NCBI GenBank assembly: GCA_050012855.1
Contig: JBEKGJ010000016.1
Span: 1-64,000 of the forward strand
Direction of reading: 5' to 3'
DNA: 64,000 nt
From: JAJXZJ01 sp050012855
Lineage (GTDB): Bacteria > Verrucomicrobiota > Verrucomicrobiia > Limisphaerales > J093
Part shown: positions 27,180 through 35,648 of the stretch, piece after piece
How positions within the stretch are numbered: position 1 is the stretch's first letter
Layout: each line of letters begins with the position of its first letter
The notes under the pieces: model-generated
Databases searched by the model: none
What the model was told of the DNA's origin: nothing
Seen by the model: the letters and a program-made list of their open reading frames with translations, nothing else
Position numbers and translations under genes: made by a program

Positions 27180-29000
27180 TTAGTCCATTTGCGGCTTCAC
27201 CCGCCGTTCGACCGGACGAGCGGGTTGCGCCGTCCGCTCCAGCAGGAAACTCCCCAGCGCAAGATAATCCATCTCCGTGTTCACGAAGCAGCGGTAGGCG
27301 TCGTCCGGCGTGCCCACGATCGGCTCGCCGCGAACATTGAAGGACGTGTTCACCAGCACGGCGCAGCCGGTCGCCTTCTCCCAGCGCTCAAGCAGCGCGT
27401 CCAGCAGCGGGTTCTGCGCCGCCGTCACCGTCTGGATGCGGGCCGAATAATCCACATGGGTCACCGCCGGAATCGTCGAGCGCAGTTCCTTCAGGCGGGC
27501 CAGGCCCGTCGCCCCCGCGGGGAACGGACGCCGCAGCGCTTCCCGCACCGGCGCAACGAGGAGCATGTAGGGCGAATCCGCGTCCAGCTCGAAATAATCC
27601 GCCACCCGCTCGCGCCGCACCACCGGGGCGAACGGCCGGAACGACTCGCGGAACTTGACCTTGAGGTTCATCACCGACTGCATCGCCGGCGACCGCGGGT
27701 CGCCGAGGATGGACCGGTTGCCGAGGGCGCGCGGACCGAACTCCATGCGGCCCTGGAACCAGCCCACCACTTTCCCGGCCTGCAGCAGGGCCACCGTGCG
27801 CTCGAGCAGGGCGTCGCGTTCCAAGCGCTCGAACACGGCCCCGTGCCCGTGCAGCGTCGTGGCGATTTCGTCATCGGAAAACTCCGGGCCGAGCAGCGCC
27901 GCGTGCATGGCGTCGCCGGCGGAAACCATGCGTTCGCCGGTCCAGCGCGCGAACCAGGCGACGAGCGCTGCGCCCAGCGCGCCACCGGCATCGCCCGCCG
28001 CCGGCTGGATCCAGAGCCGGTCGAAGATGCGCTCCCGCAGGATGCGCCCGTTGGCCACGCAGTTGAGCGCCACCCCGCCTGCGAGGCAAAGATTGGACTC
28101 GCCCGTCAGCTCGCGCGCGTGCCGCGCCAGCCGCAACATCACTTCCTCGGTGACGGCCTGGACCGAACGCGCCACGTCCATGTGCCGCTGCTCGACCGCC
28201 GCCTCCGGTGCGCGTGGCGGGCCGCCCAACAGCGCGTGAAACCGCTCGTTCGTCATCGTGGTGCCGCGCAGAAACCGGAAGTAATCGAGGTTCAGCCAGA
28301 ACGAGCCGTCCGCTTTGAGGTCGAGCAGTTCGCGACGAATCGCGTCCACGAAACGGGGCTCGCCGTAGGGCGCGAGGCCCATCAGTTTGTACTCGCCCGA
28401 GTTGATGCGGAACCCGCAGTAGGCGGTGAACGCTGAGTAGAGCAGCCCCAACGAATGCGGGAATCGAATTTCCTCGAACAGTTCGAGGTCCCGCCCTTTC
28501 CCACGACCGAGCGTCGTGGTGGCCCATTCACCGACGCCATCAATGGTCAGGATGGCCGCCTGCTGAAAGGGCGAGGGATAAAACGCGCTGGCCGCGTGCG
28601 CCTGGTGATGCTCCGTGAACAGGATCGGGCAGTCGGCGCGCAGCCCGGACAGTTCCTCGCGGATGGTGCGGCGCAGGTCGAGCTTCTCGCCGAGCCAGCC
28701 CGGCAGCACGCGCGGAAAAACCGTCCATCCGCCCGGCGCCACCGCCAGCCAGCTTTCGAGCATGCGACCGAACTTGAGGATGGGCTTGTCGTAGAAAACG
28801 ACGGCATCGAGTTGCGACGGACTCAGGCGGGCGTGACGGAGACAGAAGGCGATCGCCTGGGCGGGAAAACGCTCGTCGTTTTTGCGGCGCGAGAAGCGTT
28901 CCTCCTGGGCCGCCGCGACGATGTCGCCGGCACGCAGCAGGACCGCGGCGGAGTCATGGTAGTAGGCCGAGATGCCGAGGATGTAGGGCCCGGCGGGCAT
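27180..29000 (-). CDS. NodU/CmcH-family carbamoyltransferase
   Basis: 606 residues, the normal length. The N-terminal Kae1-like domain shows YILGISAYYHDSAAVL, EERFSRRKND, the metal/nucleotide histidines in FTEHHQAHAASAFY and LTIDGVGEWATT. The C-terminal YrdC-like domain shows QGRMEFGPRALGNRSIL and KVKFRESFRPFAP. Members move a carbamoyl group from carbamoyl phosphate through carbamoyl-AMP to a hydroxyl of a small molecule or glycan; the acceptor here is unknown. It is flanked at 3-nt spacing by DUF5989 upstream and SxtJ downstream. No glycosyltransferase or polyketide genes are adjacent, so no pathway can be named. Confidence 0.95.
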   Translation of the reverse strand: MPAGPYILGISAYYHDSAAVLLRAGDIVAAAQEERFSRRKNDERFPAQAIAFCLRHARLSPSQLDAVVFYDKPILKFGRMLESWLAVAPGGWTVFPRVLPGWLGEKLDLRRTIREELSGLRADCPILFTEHHQAHAASAFYPSPFQQAAILTIDGVGEWATTTLGRGKGRDLELFEEIRFPHSLGLLYSAFTAYCGFRINSGEYKLMGLAPYGEPRFVDAIRRELLDLKADGSFWLNLDYFRFLRGTTMTNERFHALLGGPPRAPEAAVEQRHMDVARSVQAVTEEVMLRLARHARELTGESNLCLAGGVALNCVANGRILRERIFDRLWIQPAAGDAGGALGAALVAWFARWTGERMVSAGDAMHAALLGPEFSDDEIATTLHGHGAVFERLERDALLERTVALLQAGKVVGWFQGRMEFGPRALGNRSILGDPRSPAMQSVMNLKVKFRESFRPFAPVVRRERVADYFELDADSPYMLLVAPVREALRRPFPAGATGLARLKELRSTIPAVTHVDYSARIQTVTAAQNPLLDALLERWEKATGCAVLVNTSFNVRGEPIVGTPDDAYRCFVNTEMDYLALGSFLLERTAQPARPVERRVKPQMD

Positions 29001-29003
29001 GGC

Positions 29004-29156
29004 TTACATGAACGGATACAGCGCCCAGGCGATGCCGGAGCTGGAACCGAAGATCAGGAGCGCGCCCAGGAGCACGAGCAACACCACCAGCGGCACCAGC
29101 CACCATTTCTTCTCCTGCCGGAGGAACAGCAGGAATTCTTTGCACAGCGCCCACAT
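29004..29156 (-). CDS. DUF5989-family small membrane protein
   Basis: 50 residues, starting MWALCKEFLLFLRQEKKWWL and continuing with one strongly hydrophobic segment (VPLVVLLVLLGALLIFG) and a short GIAWALYPFM tail. The layout of basic-aromatic N-terminus, single helix and YPF end fits DUF5989. I use the ATG at 29156; an upstream in-frame ATG at 29201 would add 15 residues of low-complexity sequence. It is the first gene of the DUF5989, carbamoyltransferase, SxtJ set, with 3 nt to the next start. Confidence 0.8.
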   Translation of the reverse strand: MWALCKEFLLFLRQEKKWWLVPLVVLLVLLGALLIFGSSSGIAWALYPFM

Positions 29157-29400
29157 CGTGGCCGGCAGCGTAGCCGTCGCCCGACCCGCGGGCAAATGCA
29201 AAGCGGATCAACCGGAACAGGGCGGAACAATGAGTTGCTTCCGTATCGCTCCAACCGCTGAGGTTGCCCGCCGGAAACGCCCCGGCATTCGGGAAGGGGC
29301 CGTTGAACGTGTCAACCCCCGCCTGCGCGCTCAGGCTCAAGAGCAGGCCTGCAAGGAGAGTTGCTGTTTCATCATCGTCATCCCAGGGTTCGGCAGTGCC

Positions 29401-32400
29401 TCAGTGCTGAAGGCTCCGGTAGAAGAAGGTTCCACTGCCCGGCGTGTCGCTGAAGGTGAACTCTCCGTCGCTGCTGGACGCGGTTTGCGTGGGGTTGGGC
29501 AAAGTCGCCCAATTCGCCGGTGGCGCCGGACCCAGCGACGTCGCCCGCTGCAAATCATACTCCAAACCCGGAATGCCAAAGAACGTGATCGTCACCGTCC
29601 CGCCCGAGGCCACGATGCTCAGCGCCAGGCCGCCCGGCGTGGCCACCGTGACGGTGACCGTGCCGGTGGCGGTTCCTCCGTGTCCGTCGCTGATGTGGTA
29701 GGTGAACGTGTCGCCGTTGCCGGCGCTGTTCGGGGTGTAATAGACGTAGGTTGAATCGGCGAACAGGGTGGCGCCGCCGGTGCTGGGCGTAGCGACGCTC
29801 GCAAAACTGAGCGTGTCATGGTTGGCGTCGTTGGCGCCCGCCAGCAGGTCGCTGAGCAAAATCTTCAAGCTGATCCCCGGAGCGTGCGCGTAGGTGGGCG
29901 AACTCGCCACCGGATTCGCGTTCGCAATCGTCAGGCTCACCGGAGCCCCGCCGGGAGAGGTTGAGGACAGCGGCGTGCTCGCGTCGTCCTGGGCCCCCAG
30001 GGTCTGAGTTTCCGCTTTGTATGCCTTCAGCAGCCCGCCGACCGAACTTACGCCGCTGGCAAAGGTGATCGTGGTCGAAGTTCCCAGGTTCACCGGCGTG
30101 CCGTTCTTGTCCGTGACAGTCGGGTGCGTGCCATCATCGGCAACCGACAGCCCGCTGAACGTGAGGTTCTTGTCCCCGGTGAAACCCGTCTCCGGATTGC
30201 CGAACGGGTCCACCAGCGTGATCGTCAGTGCGTCGCCGACTCCGGCCGCCGGCGTGCCGCTGTCGGCGTCGGTAATCCGATACCCACTGGCCGCCGCCGC
30301 GCTTACCGTGACAGAGCCGCTCGTGCCCGTGATGCTGGCGGTCCCCGTGTCCGTCGCCGTGAGGGTCTCAGTTCCGGCTGTCTTCAGCGTCGCGGTGAAG
30401 GTATGCACGCCCGCATCCCCGGTCACAAACGCGTAGTCGGACGGGAGCGCCGCCTGCCCGTCGGAACTGGTGAAATGCACCGTCCCGACGTAACCCACCG
30501 CTGTGTTGCCGCCGCTGTCCTTCGCCGTGACGGTGAAAGTTTGCGCCACTCCCGCCGTCATCGGCGACGGATAGCCGCTGACCACCAGGCTCACCGCCGG
30601 CAGTGGCTGGACGGTAACGGAGACCGTGGCTGCCGCTGAATCCAACACGCCGTTGTTGACCTTGAATTGGAAGCTATCCGGACCGGTATAGCCTGCATTG
30701 GGTGTGTAGGTGAGATTGGGGGCGGAGCCCGAGAGCCCGCCGTGGGTCGGAGTCGCCGTGACGGTATAGGTCAACGTGAGCGGCGGCGAGTCGGGATCGC
30801 TGCCCGACAAGGTCACGCCCACCGCCGAATTCTGAAGAGTACTGACCGATTGAGCGCTGGCAGTCGGTTGGCCCACGACGGTGAGGGAAACCGTCGCCCC
30901 ACCTGAATCCGCAAACCCATTGTTGACCTTGAACTGGAAGCTGTCCGGGCCGAAGTAGCCTGCGTTCGGGGTGTAGGTCAGGCTGGGGGCCGTGCCGCTC
31001 AGCGTGCCGTGGGTCGGATCCGCCGTGACGGTGTAGGTCAGCCCGAGCGGTGGCGAGTTGGGATCGCTCCCGGTCAGGGCGATGGACTTCGGAGTATCCT
31101 GGGCGACCGCGACGGACTGGACATTCGCGGTGGGTGGTCCCACGATGGTGATCGAGGCGGTGGCCGTTCCGTTGTCCACGTTGGCGTCGGCGGCGCCCGC
31201 GCCGGGCGTGGCGCCGGCGGTGAAGGTAGCCGTGGCGGCGCCCGCGGCCTGGATGGTCGCCTGCGGGCTGGAAAGGGCTCCGTTGACAGGATTGTTGAAA
31301 GCGATCGGCAATCCAATGAGCGCGCCGAGGTTACTGGCCGAAATCGGGGTTCCCGCGGAATTGGCGGTGAAGCCAGCGGTCAGGGTGGTGAAAGCGCTGG
31401 TCAGGATGGTGGTGGGGTTCGCAGTATGGGTGAGCACGAGCCAGGGGTCGAAAGAAACCTGGCCGTTGCTTAGCGGCGGGGTCGTGCTGGACGGTGCAGA
31501 GCTTGAGTCAAAGCTCGTGGTTGTAGCCACGGAATCGCCACCGGTCCCGTTTGGCCCCAGGTTGCCCCCCCACCAGTTGTTGCGCGCGTCCGCCCAGCCC
31601 GTCCCCGCGCTCAACACGAAAAGGCCGCTGCCGCTCCCGGCCGGCGCCGTGTTCCCCGTGATCCGGTTGAAGCTCGCGGTGAGCTCGCCGCTCGCGAGGT
31701 AAATCGCTCCTCCGTCCGTCGCCGCGGTGTTTCCCGTAAATGTGCACTGGTCAATGGTATAAGTATTCCCTCCCGCGAGATAAACCGCCCCGCCCAGGCC
31801 GTTCGCGCCGCCGGCGATGTTGTTGGCAAAAGCCGAATTATTGATCGAGACGTTGCCGGGGTTGGAACCGGCGTCGAAATAGATCGCCCCCCCCGCCCCG
31901 CTCCCGCTCCCGCCGGCCCCGGCATAATTGCCGGAGAACGTGCAGTTGGCCACGGTCAGGTTGCCGCCGCCGGTCATGGAGATGGCGCCCCCGTTGGCGT
32001 TGCCGTTGGCCGTGTTGCCGGTGAACACCACGTTGGTTAGGGCCACCGCGTTACCGGGTGCGCTGGAACTGCCGCCGGCCAGGATGGCCCCGCCGTTGCC
32101 CCCGTAGCCGTCAGAATCGGAACCGTTTTCGTTGCCGCCAGAGAGCGTCACGTTCCCGAGGTTGAACACCACGTTCGCATCGACGTTGTAATTGACCACG
32201 AAGACCATCCGGTGGGTTTGAGTTTGGTTAATGGTGGTGTTGGCCGACGTTCCTTGGCCCTGGATGGTGATGGTCGTGTTGGCATTCACTCCGACCACCA
32301 AGTCGCCCAGGCTCAGGCTATAGGTCCCGACCGGCAGGTTGATCACCCACGCCCCCCCCAGGACGGACGCATACTCGAGCGCAGAACGAAGCGAGGTGTT

Positions 32401-32580
32401 GCCGCCGCTGTCGGTCGAGGCCGTGGAACCGGACGGGCCCGCGCCACCAGGAATCTCCGAAGTGAAGCCCACGCTGTGGGTGTCCGTCGTGGTGTTGACG
32501 GTGAGGGTGGTGGCCGCGCAGGCGCCTTGGGCCAGCAAGGCAACCGCTGCCAGCCAGAAGAGCGGGAGGTTCGATTTCAT
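29401..32580 (-). CDS. Large secreted beta-helix / Ig-like repeat protein
   Basis: 1059 residues. Signal peptide about 1-24 (ATG at 32580, MKSNLPLFWLAAVALLAQGA). Residues about 30-370 are a right-handed beta-helix of the polymorphic-outer-membrane/pectin-lyase type with repeated GGAI and FTGNTA turns. Two tandem cadherin/Ig-like domains with TYTPNAGYFGPDSFQFKVNN phrases span about 475-660, an invasin-type Ig domain about 665-770, and a further cadherin-like unit about 905-985. The C-terminus has a YDLQRATSLG...FFYRSL element also seen at the end of the CotH protein. It begins 50 nt after the third tail-collar gene, so it may be the last gene of that operon. Confidence 0.88.
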   Translation of the reverse strand: MKSNLPLFWLAAVALLAQGACAATTLTVNTTTDTHSVGFTSEIPGGAGPSGSTASTDSGGNTSLRSALEYASVLGGAWVINLPVGTYSLSLGDLVVGVNANTTITIQGQGTSANTTINQTQTHRMVFVVNYNVDANVVFNLGNVTLSGGNENGSDSDGYGGNGGAILAGGSSSAPGNAVALTNVVFTGNTANGNANGGAISMTGGGNLTVANCTFSGNYAGAGGSGSGAGGAIYFDAGSNPGNVSINNSAFANNIAGGANGLGGAVYLAGGNTYTIDQCTFTGNTAATDGGAIYLASGELTASFNRITGNTAPAGSGSGLFVLSAGTGWADARNNWWGGNLGPNGTGGDSVATTTSFDSSSAPSSTTPPLSNGQVSFDPWLVLTHTANPTTILTSAFTTLTAGFTANSAGTPISASNLGALIGLPIAFNNPVNGALSSPQATIQAAGAATATFTAGATPGAGAADANVDNGTATASITIVGPPTANVQSVAVAQDTPKSIALTGSDPNSPPLGLTYTVTADPTHGTLSGTAPSLTYTPNAGYFGPDSFQFKVNNGFADSGGATVSLTVVGQPTASAQSVSTLQNSAVGVTLSGSDPDSPPLTLTYTVTATPTHGGLSGSAPNLTYTPNAGYTGPDSFQFKVNNGVLDSAAATVSVTVQPLPAVSLVVSGYPSPMTAGVAQTFTVTAKDSGGNTAVGYVGTVHFTSSDGQAALPSDYAFVTGDAGVHTFTATLKTAGTETLTATDTGTASITGTSGSVTVSAAAASGYRITDADSGTPAAGVGDALTITLVDPFGNPETGFTGDKNLTFSGLSVADDGTHPTVTDKNGTPVNLGTSTTITFASGVSSVGGLLKAYKAETQTLGAQDDASTPLSSTSPGGAPVSLTIANANPVASSPTYAHAPGISLKILLSDLLAGANDANHDTLSFASVATPSTGGATLFADSTYVYYTPNSAGNGDTFTYHISDGHGGTATGTVTVTVATPGGLALSIVASGGTVTITFFGIPGLEYDLQRATSLGPAPPANWATLPNPTQTASSSDGEFTFSDTPGSGTFFYRSLQH

Positions 32581-32630
32581 CGGTCGTTGAGGTTCGAGGG
32601 CGTCCTGCCCGGCAGAGCCGTGGTCTCGGG

Positions 32631-33155
32631 TCAACTGCGGGGGGGGAAAACACCCACCAGGGCGATGATAAAACTCACCACCAGGTAAGGCATCAGGTTG
32701 TTGTGGGGCTGCCCGTTGCCGCTGGGCGCGAGCGCCGCGGTGCTCAGCGACGGTTGGGTTCCCGGATCCGTGGCATAGCCGTTGATGCCGCGCTGGCCGG
32801 GCTTGGACCAGACGTTGTTCGCCGGGGTTACCCCTCCGGCGGCGTCGCTGGCGGCCACCCCATGCGTGTGGGACGCGAGTTGCGCCAAGCCGAGCGTTAC
32901 GGTCGTCTCGCCCCCGGACTCACCCAGGTCCCGGAGGGTAAGTCCGACGCCCTGGCCCGCCATCAACGGGGCGGACCCGCGAAGGTCCGGCAGCGCGAAG
33001 TTGGTTCGCCCATCTCCCCCATAGGTGGTTCCCAAGAGTGAAAAGAGGGCGGTATTCTGGGCGATGGACAGGAGCTGCCCGTCGCAGAAAGCCCAGCCAG
33101 TGGGCGGGAAGTTGCCCGCGAACATGCGGATCTCGGCGATGTAGGGATCGGCCAT
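32631..33155 (-). CDS. Tail-collar domain protein (MdpB-like), third in series
   Basis: 174 residues. The N-terminal phage tail-collar domain is clear: MADPYIAEIRMFAGNFPPTG, then CDGQLLSIAQNTALFSLLG, GGDGRTNFALPDLRG and a HTHG near residue 97; it ends GQPHNNLMPYLVVSFIIAL. There is no signal peptide. GAGG lies before a run of seven T upstream of the ATG. Microcystin-dependent-protein homologues have this architecture. Spacing to the preceding collar gene is 18 nt. The function outside phage tails is not established. Confidence 0.92.
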   Translation of the reverse strand: MADPYIAEIRMFAGNFPPTGWAFCDGQLLSIAQNTALFSLLGTTYGGDGRTNFALPDLRGSAPLMAGQGVGLTLRDLGESGGETTVTLGLAQLASHTHGVAASDAAGGVTPANNVWSKPGQRGINGYATDPGTQPSLSTAALAPSGNGQPHNNLMPYLVVSFIIALVGVFPPRS

Positions 33156-33173
33156 AAAAAAACCTCTGGGTTG

Positions 33174-33671
33174 TCAGTTGCGGCTGGGGAAAATCCCCTG
33201 CAGTGCGATGCAGAAATTGAGGGTGAGATAGGGGGACATGTTATCGTGGGGCTGGCTGCCGCCGCCGCTGGCGATCGCCTGGGGCGCCAGCGTGGTCGTC
33301 GGGGTGGGCGCATAGCTCCCGCCGGAGGTGGTGGGCCAATAGGCGCCGGCGGGGCTGGCCACATTGGGCGTGTTCGAACTGCCCACGGGCACGTGCGTGT
33401 GCGAGGGCATCTCGTTCACCAGCAGGGTATGGCCCGCCTCGCCCGAAGTTTGGCCCAGCACGAAGCCGGGGCCGACGTGCATCGGCACGCGGCCCTGGAA
33501 GTTCGGCAGCGCGAAGGTGGAAATCCCATTGCCGCCGTAAGTCGTCCCCAGGAGCGAGAACAGGGCCTGGTTCTGGTTAATCGGCAACGTCTGGCCGTCG
33601 CAGAACGCCCAACCGCTCGGGGCGAAACTAAAAGACAGGATCCGGATTTCTCCGAGAAAGGGTTCGGACAT
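33174..33671 (-). CDS. Tail-collar domain protein (MdpB-like), second in series
   Basis: 165 residues with the same layout: MSEPFLGEIRILSFSFAPSG, CDGQTLPINQNQALFSLLG, GGNGISTFALPNFQGRVP, PSHTH near 108 and a C-terminal QPHDNMSPYLTLNFCIALQG. The middle variable region differs from its neighbours, as expected if the three were fibre- or spike-like subunits with distinct tips. No Shine-Dalgarno is obvious. It sits 40 nt after the first collar gene. Confidence 0.92.
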   Translation of the reverse strand: MSEPFLGEIRILSFSFAPSGWAFCDGQTLPINQNQALFSLLGTTYGGNGISTFALPNFQGRVPMHVGPGFVLGQTSGEAGHTLLVNEMPSHTHVPVGSSNTPNVASPAGAYWPTTSGGSYAPTPTTTLAPQAIASGGGSQPHDNMSPYLTLNFCIALQGIFPSRN

Positions 33672-33711
33672 GGGTTTATGATTGGGTTTGAGGTTGGCGG
33701 CGGGACTGGAC

Positions 33712-34215
33712 CTAGCCCTGGCTCGGGAAGATCCCCTCGAGCGCGATGATAAAAGTGATCGCCAGAAACGGGATCATGTTATCGTGCGGCTGGCCGCCGC
33801 CCGCCGGCTCCAGTGCGCCCGGGGCCATCTGGGTGTCGATGGTAGCCGGCGTCGCGTACGGGTTGTTAGGCGACCCGGCCCACAGGTTGCCGGTGGGATT
33901 CGTCTGCGTGCCCGCGCTGGCATTAGCGGAGGCGGCATGCGTGTGCTGCGGGAGCTGGTTGGCGGTCAGCGTCACGGTTTCCTCGCCCCCGAACGAACCC
34001 TGGACCAACCCGTTTCCCATGTGCGCCGGCACCCGGCTCTGCAGGTTCGGCACGGCGAACGTGCTCTGACCGTCGCCGCCGTACGTGGTGCCGATGAGGT
34101 TGAAAAGCGCGCTGTTTCCCGCGATCGATAACAGTTGCCCCGCGCACAGCGCCCAGCCTTGGGGCGCGAAGTTGCCCCCAAACATCCTGATTTCACCGAG
34201 GTAAGGTGTTCCCAT
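33712..34215 (-). CDS. Tail-collar domain protein (MdpB-like), first in series
   Basis: 167 residues: MGTPYLGEIRMFGGNFAPQG, CAGQLLSIAGNSALFNLIG, GGDGQSTFAVPNLQSRVP, QHTHAASANAS and QPHDNMIPFLAITFIIALEG. AGAAGGAAG lies about 9 nt before the ATG, the best ribosome-binding site of the three. It follows the DUF6916 gene by 64 nt. No signal peptide, so any surface location would need a non-Sec route. Confidence 0.92.
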   Translation of the reverse strand: MGTPYLGEIRMFGGNFAPQGWALCAGQLLSIAGNSALFNLIGTTYGGDGQSTFAVPNLQSRVPAHMGNGLVQGSFGGEETVTLTANQLPQHTHAASANASAGTQTNPTGNLWAGSPNNPYATPATIDTQMAPGALEPAGGGQPHDNMIPFLAITFIIALEGIFPSQG

Positions 34216-34279
34216 ATTGATCTGCTTCCTTCTCCAATGGTTTCCGGTTAAGGGCTCGTGTCACTTTGGTTGCTCACCC

Positions 34280-34765
34280 CTACCGCAGATCCTGCGTCCG
34301 GCCGGCGGCCACGGCGCGCCCGGCCACGCGATTGAAGATCGCTTCGTAGAGCCGGTAGCCGGCCGCCGGCGAACCGATGGGCACGATGAACATCGCGAAC
34401 GTGCCGATCCGCGGATGTTGGAAGGTGTACGTGTCCTGGGGGAGCGGCTGGTCGGGCCGGCCGCGGAACAACAGCGCGAACTTCTCGTTGCGGCCATCGG
34501 GCGCGCCGGCCTCGCGGGCATTGGCGGGCCGCCGGGGCTGGGCCTGCACCAGTTCGAGGTCCGCGACCGCCACGTTGGCCGCGAACGCGCGGAAGGCGGT
34601 GCCGACGTTCGCGCTGAACTGGGCAAAGGCGACCTGGTCGAGCGAGACGGTCCGTCCACGCCCGGGTCCGGCCAGGACGGGGGCGGGCGCCAGAGCGGCG
34701 GTCGCGGCCCAGGCAGCGGAGTTGCGAAGGAATTGGCGGCGAGTTGCCATCACAAAATGCGTCAT
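34280..34765 (-). CDS. Tat-exported DUF6916-type protein
   Basis: 161 residues from the ATG at 34765 (or 156 from 34750). The N-terminus ATRRQFLRNSAAWAATAALA is a twin-arginine signal. The body (SLDQVAFAQFSANVGTAFRA ... KFALLFRGRP ... FQHPRIGTFAMFIVPIG) matches the small DUF6916 family and the second copy at 35649-35993. The start at 34765 overlaps the stop of a 36-codon ORF by ATGA, which favours it over 34750. It is the first substantial gene downstream of the promoter at 34926-34954, ahead of the three collar genes. Confidence 0.78.
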   Translation of the reverse strand: MTHFVMATRRQFLRNSAAWAATAALAPAPVLAGPGRGRTVSLDQVAFAQFSANVGTAFRAFAANVAVADLELVQAQPRRPANAREAGAPDGRNEKFALLFRGRPDQPLPQDTYTFQHPRIGTFAMFIVPIGSPAAGYRLYEAIFNRVAGRAVAAGRTQDLR

Positions 34766-34872
34766 GGAGTTGGGTTCGGAAGCGATGGGGGAAGGACCTG
34801 GGAGACGAACGACCCGGAGCGCGGCCCAGACAGTGCCTTCACCGTCAATCCGAATGTCTTTTTGTCGCCCAT
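34762..34872 (-). CDS. Candidate 36-residue leader ORF coupled to the DUF6916 gene
   Basis: ATG at 34872, stop TGA at 34764-34762. It begins MGDKKTFGLTVKALSG and ends VLPPSLPNPTP. The stop overlaps the DUF6916 ATG as ATGA. It lies about 50 nt downstream of a well-formed promoter, inside the otherwise unexplained leader. No Shine-Dalgarno is visible before its ATG and no family is recognised, so it may be a chance ORF. The exact overlap and the acceptable composition make it worth testing. Confidence 0.35.
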   Translation of the reverse strand: MGDKKTFGLTVKALSGPRSGSFVSQVLPPSLPNPTP

Positions 34873-34925
34873 AATGGTTGTTTGCAGTTTCAGGCCAGCG
34901 GTCCCCCCGCTCCGACGCCTCCACT

Positions 34926-34954
34926 TTTATATTGGATTTTCTTCAAAAGTCAAG
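34926..34954 (-). promoter_or_regulatory. Sigma70-type promoter of the tail-collar operon
   Basis: On the minus strand TTGACT (34954-34949) and TATAAA (34931-34926) are separated by exactly 17 nt of A/T-rich DNA in an otherwise G+C-rich region. A start near 34919 would give a leader of about 50 nt to the 36-codon ORF. Confidence 0.65.
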
Positions 34955-35035
34955 AAGTTCGAGTGATAAAACGTCGCGGATCGCCGGACTTGCCTGGCCG
35001 GGGCGAACCGGTTAGGAATCGCGCCACTTCAACGT

Positions 35036-35545
35036 ATGAACGATGCGATCCTCGATTCCGCCCGTCCGCCCGGGACAATTCGATTGCGTCCTGAGCGACC
35101 GGAGGACGAACCCTTTCTGTTTGCGGTCTATGCCAGCACCCGGGAGGAGGAGTTGAACCTGACCGGCTGGGACGCGGCCACGCGGGCGGCTTTTCTGGAC
35201 CTGCAATTCAAAGCGATGCGCCAAGGCTACCGCAGCATGTTCCCGCAGGGGGAATTCACCATCATCCTCCTGGCTGGTCAGCCCGTGGGCCGGCAAGTGG
35301 TGAACTGCACCGGGACGGAGATTCGATTGGTGGACGTGGCGCTGTTGCCGGCCTACCGGGGCCGGGGCATTGGGACGATTCTGCTGAGACAACTGCTTGG
35401 CGCAGCGGCTCGACTGAACAAGCCACTGCGCCTGCGCGTGCTGAAAACGAGCCGGCCCGCCCGCCTTTACGAACGGGTGGGGTTCTGCCGAGTCGGAGAG
35501 GAAGGTCTCTATGATCGCATGGAGTGGAAACCGGGGGGCGTTTGA
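35036..35545 (+). CDS. GNAT-family N-acetyltransferase
   Basis: 169 residues with the GNAT fold: IRLRPERPEDEPFLFAVYAST at strand 1, then VDVALLPAYRGRGIGTILLRQLL, where RGRGIG is the acetyl-CoA pyrophosphate loop, and ARLYERVGFCRVGEEG near the end. Cytoplasmic; the acceptor is unknown. It is divergent from the tail-collar promoter and convergent with the second DUF6916 gene, so it sits between the two DUF6916 copies and may belong to the same module. Confidence 0.88.
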   Translation: MNDAILDSARPPGTIRLRPERPEDEPFLFAVYASTREEELNLTGWDAATRAAFLDLQFKAMRQGYRSMFPQGEFTIILLAGQPVGRQVVNCTGTEIRLVDVALLPAYRGRGIGTILLRQLLGAAARLNKPLRLRVLKTSRPARLYERVGFCRVGEEGLYDRMEWKPGGV

Positions 35546-35552
35546 TCCCCAG

Positions 35553-35577
35553 CTTGGGCTTTAACTGGGGCCATCAT
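35553..35577. terminator. Weak inverted repeat between convergent GNAT and DUF6916 genes
   Basis: CCCCAG and CTGGGG arms about 12 nt apart lie a few bases after the GNAT stop. The stem is short and there is no T-tract. Confidence 0.25.
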
Positions 35578-35648
35578 CGGCTTGGAAAACGTGGGGGGGG
35601 CACCTCGGCCAACCAGTATGGGGCGCACGGATGCCAGTGACCGTGCGC

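Noticed and set aside
32631..34215. Prophage
   Set aside because: Only collar-domain proteins are present; no structural, packaging, lysis or integrase genes nearby.
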